Source: Metaphire vulgaris
Taxonomy: Eukaryota > Annelida > Clitellata > Crassiclitellata > Megascolecidae
Length of the DNA stretch: 64,000 bases
Direction of reading: 5' to 3'
Assembly (NCBI GenBank): GCA_018105865.1
Contig: CM030835.1
Span: 3,366,816 to 3,430,815 of the forward strand
The notes under the pieces: model-generated
What the model was told of the DNA's origin: nothing
Database searches by the model: none
The model's input: the letters and a program-made list of their open reading frames with translations, nothing else
Program-made: the position numbers and the translations under genes
Part shown: positions 56,399 through 64,000 of the stretch, in pieces
Position numbering within the stretch: the first letter of the stretch is position 1
Layout: every line of letters begins with the position of its first letter

Positions 56399-59300
56399 AT
56401 GGATGACAAGGAACATGAAGATACTGACAATTGGTAAATTTAATTTTTATGTTAAGTATATTCTAATATATTTAACCTACTTGGGAACATGTGATGTGGA
56501 CAGTTCTGCAATGATTTGCTGGAGGCTTCAGGAGTGGTGAAAAGATAACCAACAACTTCAAATGTATAGATGACATAGCAACGGTGAATTCCTCATCAGA
56601 ATTACAGGAGATAATCCAAAGTGTAGAAGAGTGCAAAGGAGTAGACTATGCCAAATGATACATATTAAACTAAATTTATGAATAAATAGAACAGAATTGT
56701 AGAGAGAGTTTCCATGCACTGATTTATTATTTTAGACTTTGTGTTTTTTAGTGAAATCGTTTATGAAGATGGTATATATTTGGATATTTTAGCGTTGTTG
56801 TGGAAGATTCATCCTCTGGTGCTGAAACAGTGTCTCAGGAATTGCGTCCGGAATGTTCTGTATCGGTCTCGAGCAGCCAAGAAGGTTGATTACTCGAAAG
56901 TTCAAATCATGTTGAATCAATGTCAATGTCATGTCAATTCATGTTGAATTCACGTTTTTATTTCAACTGCATCAAGTTCATGGACTTTGCGCATAAATTG
57001 CAGCTTATAGTTAGCAAATGTTTTATTTTAGTTTGGGTTGTAAGTGACGAAATGATGAGAGAAGAAGAACAGTTGCACTTGAAGACTGTTGCAAAAGAAG
57101 TCGAAGCAAAGCATCTTGTAAGTTTCATCAATTTCTTTTGTATTTTTTCTCTGTTAACCCCTTAACTGGGCAACTATTTGTAACTCAATGTAAAATGGAC
57201 GAGCGTTACTCGGGGCACCCAGTTAAGGGGTTAAATGCAGACGTTGGTGATATTAACACATTGACTGCCGCTCCATAAATTACTGTGTGGCCGATACATC
57301 GGCCACTAGCCACAACACACTTTTAATTACTTTCCACGCATATAATACAAGTCCTTGGACTCAGGCTAAGAGATGGAAATATAGGAAAACACTCATGCAT
57401 ACTACTAAATGACAAATAAACAAATATTTCTTTTACTTTAGAGATAAATAAAATCTAGTTGATATATGCTCAATGGACTTGTATTATGCGTGGAAAGTAA
57501 TTAAAAGTGTGTTGTTGAGTTCACTGCAATGTCGGGGAAGGCCCAGCAGCATTGTACATTGAAAGAAATGAGCCTGATATTGAATAAAGAAGGTGTTCTA
57601 CTAAACTTGTGCAATTATACTGCAAGATTTAGAAATATCCTAAACTGTAGAACCTCCAATACAGAATTCCCATTGCAATGAAATAGCTACCGAAACTGGC
57701 TTTGAACAGAGACAGTCACATGATTACATTTTAATCAAAAATTCAAATTTTTTTGCAATGAAACTTTACTTTTCATGCATTCCATAGAGGCCACTACATT
57801 CCTGTATTATTCGGTGGTCAAATGCAGTTGATTTGAGGTACTGACAAACCCATATAAGTTTATAAACAACATGTCAAGGCCATCGTGTAATGGCGGCCAA
57901 GGTGTTAACTGATGACCTTCTTTTATTGTGCACTTCTTAATCAAAATTTATTTCGATTTACTTAATACCAAGTAATGCAAACCAGATGTTAGAAATGCTT
58001 CAATCTTTTTCTTTTCTGATTTAATTTGTGGTGTTTTTACTGTTTGTCTGCTTTTATATTGTTATTGTTATTAGCTGTTGATGTTTTATATGTTTGCTTA
58101 GAATGAAGAAAGATTGCAGTCCTTGGCCAAGGATGGTTGTTATGAAAGACTGAAGTTTCTCCTAAGCAACTGCGTTCACTACACAAACCATCTGCATCAA
58201 CGTATGGAGGATCAGCGCCAGGAATTGGCGAAGGCGATTGAAAAACAGCGGGCTCTAAAGTCAGAGAAAGACAATGAAAGAAAATCTAAGGTAGACATCA
58301 CCTGCTATTGATGTTTATGTAGCTGATCTGGTGCTTTCCAGCCTCTTTTAACCAGGACACCATTTTCAAAAAATGGATCAAGTTCTGTGGGTCATTCCGT
58401 GTCAAATCAACACGCTTTTGAATAAAATCGGACGTCACCGTCTCAGATTTTGACGAAAATTATTAACAATTGTTCATCCCAATGAGTAATGTTGAAAACC
58501 ATAATATATAGGCTTTTTGGGTCAACTGATTGTCCAAACTATTCATGAAAACTTTTGTTGCCGCCGCGCCAACTTGGGCGACACTAAAACTGTAATATCT
58601 CCACTTCTATGATAGCTAGAGACATGATCTTTGCACCAAACTTTCAGAAATCTTCCAGCCAATCAAAGGTCCCAAGAGTTTGAAAACCAAAAGAACAGAA
58701 GCAATCATACCACATAATTTGACATTTGACCAATATGTATGCAACAATATTTATGATTTTATTTGTGGACAAGTCTCACATTATGAGGAATTATTGGTGA
58801 AAATTTCAGAGTGGGCACTCTTATAGTTTTTATGCAGTGATTAAAAGAATATGACAAGGAATGCAAAATCTGACAATTAAAACATTCCTGTTGAACATTG
58901 CATTCACCAATTTAACTGAGCTAATTTAGTGTGCTAGTTTACATCTGACATTTTAGACAAATCTGTGACAGTTTAAAAGTATTTTTATTTAAGTATTCAG
59001 TATAATAAGCTTTAATACAGTAATTTTGCAAAATATGAGATAATACATAACAGAACAGCAGAAGATTCAACAGCATAGCACAGTTAATGAAAAGCATGAA
59101 GAATATAAATCTATTCAAGGTACTTATTATTTATTTTGACTTTACTCTTGTTTTGTGCTTTATTTTCTGATGTTCATATCTTTGTTCTTGTGTTTGAAGG
59201 TTGTTAGTCTGTTTGAAAAGGGCTTAAATCAGTATTAGGTAACTTAGTTTGATACAGTAATTTCATGTAGAACAAGTAACTTAGAACATAGGTATTTCAT

Positions 59301-62300
59301 TAGTTTTTACTCTTAGAATACATAGAATAGCTGTCTAGCAGACACAAAGTTTCATGCTATTATTAAAATACCAGTCTCTATATATTGGTCCAGTATTTCT
59401 CCAGTCTAATCCTGACTGCAGTTCTGAACAAGAATCCTTAAGATCAAGTGTTAGAAGAAAAAATGAATGTGAAATTGCCTAATATGTATTTTTCATATCT
59501 TTAACACATATTTGATACTGATGTAAAAAGCATCATAATTGGACTGATTAGCTGATTTTTCTGTCTAAATAAGTTTGTCTATTGTATTTGAGAGACTATG
59601 AACACCAGTGAAATCTTTTAAGACTGTCAGCAATGGCTTCAAGCAGTGAAATGAGAGTGTATCTCAAGAAAAGACTATGCAAACAGTGCTGTGATCATCT
59701 TTCTGTACTGTGTACAGACCTTGTGTTTAAAGTCTTGAGTGATGGCTGAGATGTGATTGCACCTGCACTGAGCTCTCTCAATCCCTGAGTTTTCCTGAAC
59801 TGTGCTATGCTGTTGAGCTCCATCTTCTGCTGTTCTGTTATGTATTGTCATATTTTGAAATATCCTGTATTAAGTACAGCTTATTAAATTGAAAACATAA
59901 ATAAAAATACTTTTAAATGTAAGGTAAACTGTCACAGATTTTGTCTAATGTCAGATGTAACTGAAAATTAATTTAGCTCAATCACTTAGTGAATGCAATG
60001 TTCAACAGGAATGTTTTAATTATTTTGCATACTGGCAAAATATTCTTTTAATCACAGCATAAAAACTATAAGAGTGCCCAGGTGTTCTGAAATTTTCACC
60101 AATAATTACTCATAATGTGAGACTTGTCCACAAATAAAATCATATTAATTGTTGCATAAACCAGATGGTTAGAAATGTTGTTTCGATTGCATTTCTGTTG
60201 TTTTTGGTTTTCAAACTCTTGGTGTACCTGTTGATTGGCCCAGATAGGGCTTTCAATGTTTAAAGTTAGGTGCAAAGATCATGTCTCTAGCTATCATGGA
60301 AGTGGAGATATTACAGTTTTAGTGCACACAAAAGCAACAAGTTGGCACATCTGCATCAACAAAAAGTTTCATGACCCATAGTTTGGACATGGGTTGACAA
60401 AAAACTTTAATATTAAAGTTTTCAACATTACTCATTAGGATAAACAATTGTGCCAATTTTCATCAAAATCTGAGACGGTGACGTCCGATGACCATTTTGA
60501 TTTTGTATGTAAATTAGGCATCTTCTTGAGTATCTTTCTAAGCACTTTGTATTGTGCTTATTTTGACAGTGAAAGAAATAAGGTAGAGGTTTCTGTACAT
60601 GCTCAGTTTCTATAGAGAAGTGCAGAAGGAAACTTGCACCTGCGATCTTTCATAGCATCTGTTGAAAGAAATATTGGCAGTACTTGGTCTTCCTCCCCAC
60701 TGCTTTGTTTTCTGCAGTGTAAGCACCCAATGTACTCATTCACAGTTGGGTCAACTTGATGAGGTTTCTTTGCAGAAGAAATGGCTGAACAGTTTCTGCC
60801 CCAACCAAGGCTTGAACATTTGATCTTGTTAATATTGGTAGTGTAGATTTGTAATGTGACATTTTCAGCATAGCTATTAAACCATCTCTAAACTAATTGT
60901 ATTTTGATTATATTGTAATTTTTTTAGGAAACTACTGTTTTATGTTCTTTGCAAAAGAATTCCAAGAGACTATTTATGTCAGTTTTGATACTGCTGCTGC
61001 TGCAGAATTTGTTTAATCCTGTACCCAAATAATTATTGTTTATAAAATGGCTAAAAGGCAGTAGCATTTATTAATTCATGGAAAATATTGGAGTTCACAT
61101 ATTCAACCAACACTGTTATGGACCAGTCACTGAGTAGCTTGTCCAGTCAAATAACTCTGTGTCTGCATGATTTTAAAGATATTGTATCTTATTCAACTGT
61201 GTGGCATATTATTTGCGCACTGGTTTTAGATCCTTCTGGACATTTACAGTTAGTTGTATATTGCATTTGTGCAATCCCAACTTTTCCTGTTATTGGTGGT
61301 TTTAAAATATTTTGTTCATTTTATTTGCTGATATACTGAATTATTTTGAAAATTGAATTTAGCTTGCAGCTGCTAGATGGAAGGGAAACAAAGAAAGGCT
61401 GGCTTCTGACGCTGATCTTGACGGCAGTTCATCTAACGCACTTCAGGAGAAAAATCAGAGAACCAGTGCTCGCATACGGTCTCAAGTCATGACGCCAACT
61501 GATGGCAACAACAATGTTGGTAAGTTTTAGCAATGACTTCTAAAGTGATTTGTATCTTGTGGATAGCTGCTGTGACTGTTTATATTTAACTCTATTTTGT
61601 TTAACATAATGCGTTGTTCATCTTAGTGTCTGGATTAATGTTTGTAGCATTAACATGTTTTTTTTAGTTCTTCCAATAGAATTTTTGTCATGATATTGTT
61701 TGCCTATGCTACCATTGGTCTGATTTTAGTCTGTGTTGTGCACCTTTGAACTACTTATAGATTTGAAAAGACACAAAAGAGGAAGGAATTCTACTGATCC
61801 GGTCAGTTTAAAGTTGACAAATCTCAGCTTTGTTTTTGTAGTTTTCATTTCATGGCATTCAGAGGTGTAAAATATTTTCTTATAATTGTGTTGTAATTTT
61901 TTTTTAAAGCTATAGATCGATTTGACTCTATTTTGGCTGCATACCTGATGCAGTCAATGGAAGTTTTAAATTCAAACAAAGTAAGAAAATAAGTTTTAAG
62001 TTTTAAACTAAGTTTTAAGTTTTGATAAGTTTTAAGTGTATTTTAGTGTACTCAATGTTAGGAGTCATACTCACTGTGCTGACTTTATTGGGTTAAATGT
62101 ACTAAAGGTGAAGATTCCGGCTGTAATAATTTTGAATATCCTTTGAATTTGAAGTTTACTTGTTCTTATGGTTTTGTTGTTGAAACCCCAGCCGAATAAA
62201 AGGGCGAGGCTGTCTGAAGACTCTGGGGCCCCTGCTGTCGACAGTTGCGGTGAGGCTGCGTTGAATAATGCTTCTGCGCCCCAAACGGTCGACTGTGTCG

Positions 62301-63187
62301 CGAAGAACGAAGGCGGTGACAGCGAATCAAAGACTGAAAGAATAAACGGCGACCAACCAATTCTTTTCACCGGTGGAACACTCCGAAAATATCAGATTGA
62401 AGGATATAAATGGCTTCAGGTGAAAATTTTGTGGTCTGGCTTGTCTAAATCTCACTGCCTTTTTGTTTTTGGAAAATCGCAAGCTAATGCAGACAGTTTT
62501 ATGATCACGGGGTGGGGTGGAGAAATCTGATGGGGACGACGACATTGTGATGGGATGGGATGGGATGGGAATGGTTGACATCTGTTGAGGATGGGAGAAT
62601 ATGACAGGAAGGAGTGGTGATGGGGAAAATTCAATGGAATGGGACAAAATATTTTACTGTGTTATTCTCCTACTGGTTGCTTTAAAATTATTTTCATTTG
62701 TTCTTATCATTATTGCTATTTTTAGTGAGTTAGTTTAGCTAAGTATATACTCAAAATTTTGGAATGTCTCGTGTGTGCCCTAACATTGCTGTGTGATAAC
62801 ATGAATGCTACCATTTCATCATTTGCATATATGTCTTGGGCAGACTGTGTCCTTTAAACTGCCAATGTCATATTTTAAATGTAATTTCGCAGCTCTTCTG
62901 TTTAGCTGTCTCTTGAATGTAGCAATAAGTCCCTGCTGTTTGTATGCTTATGTGATAATGTGCTTAACATCTTATGGGTCGATGATTGATAATTTGATTT
63001 TCAGATGCTTTATGAGAATGCTATCAATGGAATCCTCGCTGATGAAATGGGACTTGGGAAAACCATTCAGTGTATTGCTTTGATCTGTGAACTGATAGTC
63101 AATGGTTTGGGTGGACCGTTCCTAATATGTGGCCCACTTTCTACTCTTCCAAACTGGATGTCAGAATTTGCTCGGTTTGCTCCTAAG
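56399..63187 (+). CDS. HELLS: Lymphoid-specific helicase HELLS/LSH, N-terminal part (continues past the window)
   Basis: Exons 56399-56433, 56793-56884, 57032-57117, 58102-58290, 61363-61519, 61910-61980, 62192-62419 and 63005-63187, phases 2,1,0,0,1,0,0,0, give the first ~347 residues. An in-frame TGA just upstream supports the ATG at 56399. Residues 44-134 form the charged coiled-coil region ([10 protein letters not shown]...[13 protein letters not shown]) seen in HELLS. The SNF2 ATPase begins with [13 protein letters not shown] and [20 protein letters not shown] (Walker A near residues 299-306), then [24 protein letters not shown] is a nuclear SWI/SNF2 remodeller that works with CDCA7 to let DNA methyltransferases reach heterochromatin, silencing repeats. 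The helicase C-terminal half lies outside the window. Confidence 0.93.
57154..57234. mobile_element. TTAA-flanked palindromic MITE, copy 7 (subfamily B, inverted)
   Basis: 81 bp; CCCCTTAACTGGGCAAC ... GGGGCACCCAGTTAAGGGG. Same GAGCGTTACTC variant as copy 3, in reverse orientation. It lies in HELLS intron 3. Confidence 0.8.
57253..57908. mobile_element. Larger TTAA-flanked element, piggyBac-like termini
   Basis: TTAA-CACATTGACTGCCGC at the left and GCGGCCAAGGTG-TTAA at the right are imperfect inverted repeats with TTAA on both sides. Inside is a strong hairpin: 57317-57361 (ACACACTTTTAATTACTTTC) pairs with 57471-57516 (GAAAGTAATTAAAAGTGTGT). No coding capacity. In HELLS intron 3, 18 bp after copy 7. 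Confidence 0.6.
58423..60505. repeat. Long inverted repeat (~670-700 bp arms, ~700-bp spacer)
   Basis: The left arm starts AAAATCGGACGTCACCGTCT; the right arm ends with its complement near AGACGGTGACGTCCGATGAC. Complementarity continues through, for example, GCTAGAGACATGATCTTTGC, TTGTGGACAAGTCTCACATT and ACATAACAGAACAGCAGAAG. It lies in HELLS intron 4 (58291-61362). A foldback transposon is the likeliest origin. Confidence 0.85.
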
Positions 63188-63261
63188 GTTTGTTCATCTT
63201 TATTATTGGGATTTGTGGTTTCTAGCTTACCGTTAAAATTTTAATAGGCTTGTGTTAACGA

Positions 63262-63858
63262 ATGGTTTGATGAATGGTTTGATGTCAGGGACATTACTGC
63301 AGAATCGCATAGCTGCATCTGCCATGAGATCTCTTCAAAATTTATGGCGCCAAAGACAGATACAGCTCGGTACTAAGATCCGAATTTACCAGTCCCTGCG
63401 CCCTGCCAATTCTCCTATATGGTTCTGAGACTTGACTCTGCTTTAACGAGACTCTGAAAGACTACAGGCATTCCATATGCGCTGCCAGAGACAGATTCTC
63501 TGCATTCGCTGGTTAGTCTCCAAACAGACTGCCCTCCTGCCAGTGACAGAAATTATCACGCGACGCCGTCTGTCGCTCTTTGGTCACGTTCGCCAGGACA
63601 AGAACATTCCGGCCCATCGCGCTCTTGCCTGCGCCATTGCATTGCTCGACCGAGACGCGTCCTTGGAGAAGACCTCCTGGCAGACCACGCCGCATATGGC
63701 CCCAGCAGATCGGGCGATGGTCTTCCTTCCACAATTTTTCATGAATGGCACTCAGCCATCGGTCGCGGTCACAACTTCGCAAGCCAACACGAGATTGGCA
63801 CAACGGACCTCTGTCGTCCATGTGAACAAATGAAATGAATGAATGAATGAATGAATGA
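63262..63858 (+). mobile_element. 5'-truncated LINE 3' end with target duplication and (ATGA)n tail
   Basis: The frame 63477-63833 and the stretch before it resemble the C-terminal part of non-LTR reverse transcriptases (RIYQSLRP..., MRCQRQILCIRW, ITRRRLSLFGHV). A stop in the upstream part shows decay. It ends in ATGA repeats and is flanked by perfect 9-bp direct repeats TGTTAACGA at 63253-63261 and 63859-63867. It lies in the HELLS intron after exon 8. Confidence 0.8.
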
Positions 63859-64000
63859 TGTTAACGAGTGTGGATCGGACAGAGATGTAACCAATATGTA
63901 TGAAGCCAAAATTTTAGCTTTATTGTGCCAAAGGGTTAAAGGATGAGGTTTTATAATTCTTTGTCATTTTTTAACTCTTTATAACTCCTTTTAGCTTCTT

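Overview
The window is nuclear DNA of an invertebrate animal. The genes are intron-rich with GT-AG splice sites, metazoan housekeeping genes sit next to an innexin gap-junction gene, and the introns and spacers are packed with short DNA transposons, SINEs, microsatellites, a LINE fragment and one young LTR retrotransposon. The innexin argues for a non-vertebrate, and a lophotrochozoan-like animal is plausible, but I cannot fix the phylum from sequence alone. All gene models were built by hand from reading-frame continuity, splice motifs and remembered family sequences. Exon phases close exactly in every model except the innexin 3' end and the first GH3 exon.

Layout: 0.3-6.8 kb, a FAM53-family gene (minus). 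9.3-10.0 kb, DPH3, diphthamide synthesis and Elongator-related (plus). 12.6-13.5 kb, COX6B of respiratory complex IV (minus). 15.6-24.9 kb, a secreted glycoside hydrolase family 3 beta-xylosidase-like enzyme (plus) with a tandemly duplicated 171-nt exon. 26.8-27.5 kb, intronless DNAJC30 (minus). 29.0-31.3 kb, ribosomal protein eL6 (plus). 32.8-41.2 kb, chaperonin subunit CCT6 (minus, 14 exons, 531 aa). 42.1-48.7 kb, a three-layer nest of transposons whose core is a Ty3/gypsy element. 50.4-54.3 kb, the innexin (plus). 56.4 kb to the right edge, the N-terminal half of the SNF2 remodeller HELLS/LSH (plus, runs off the window). The genes do not form one pathway; this is an ordinary animal gene neighbourhood.

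The striking content lies in the accessory sequence. (1) Two near-identical, in-phase 57-codon exons of the GH3 enzyme, 67 nt apart, both encode the segment with the conserved KHF motif and look like mutually exclusive exons. (2) Seven copies of an ~80-bp palindromic element flanked by TTAA occur, six of them in introns; one sits inside the 5' splice site of an innexin intron, where the TTAA duplication left the donor unchanged. (3) The LTR element encodes integrase directly after protease, upstream of where reverse transcriptase would begin, and the reverse transcriptase/RNase H block is missing. (4) Several hAT-like MITEs have readable 8-bp target duplications. (5) A ~2.1-kb imperfect inverted repeat fills an intron of HELLS.
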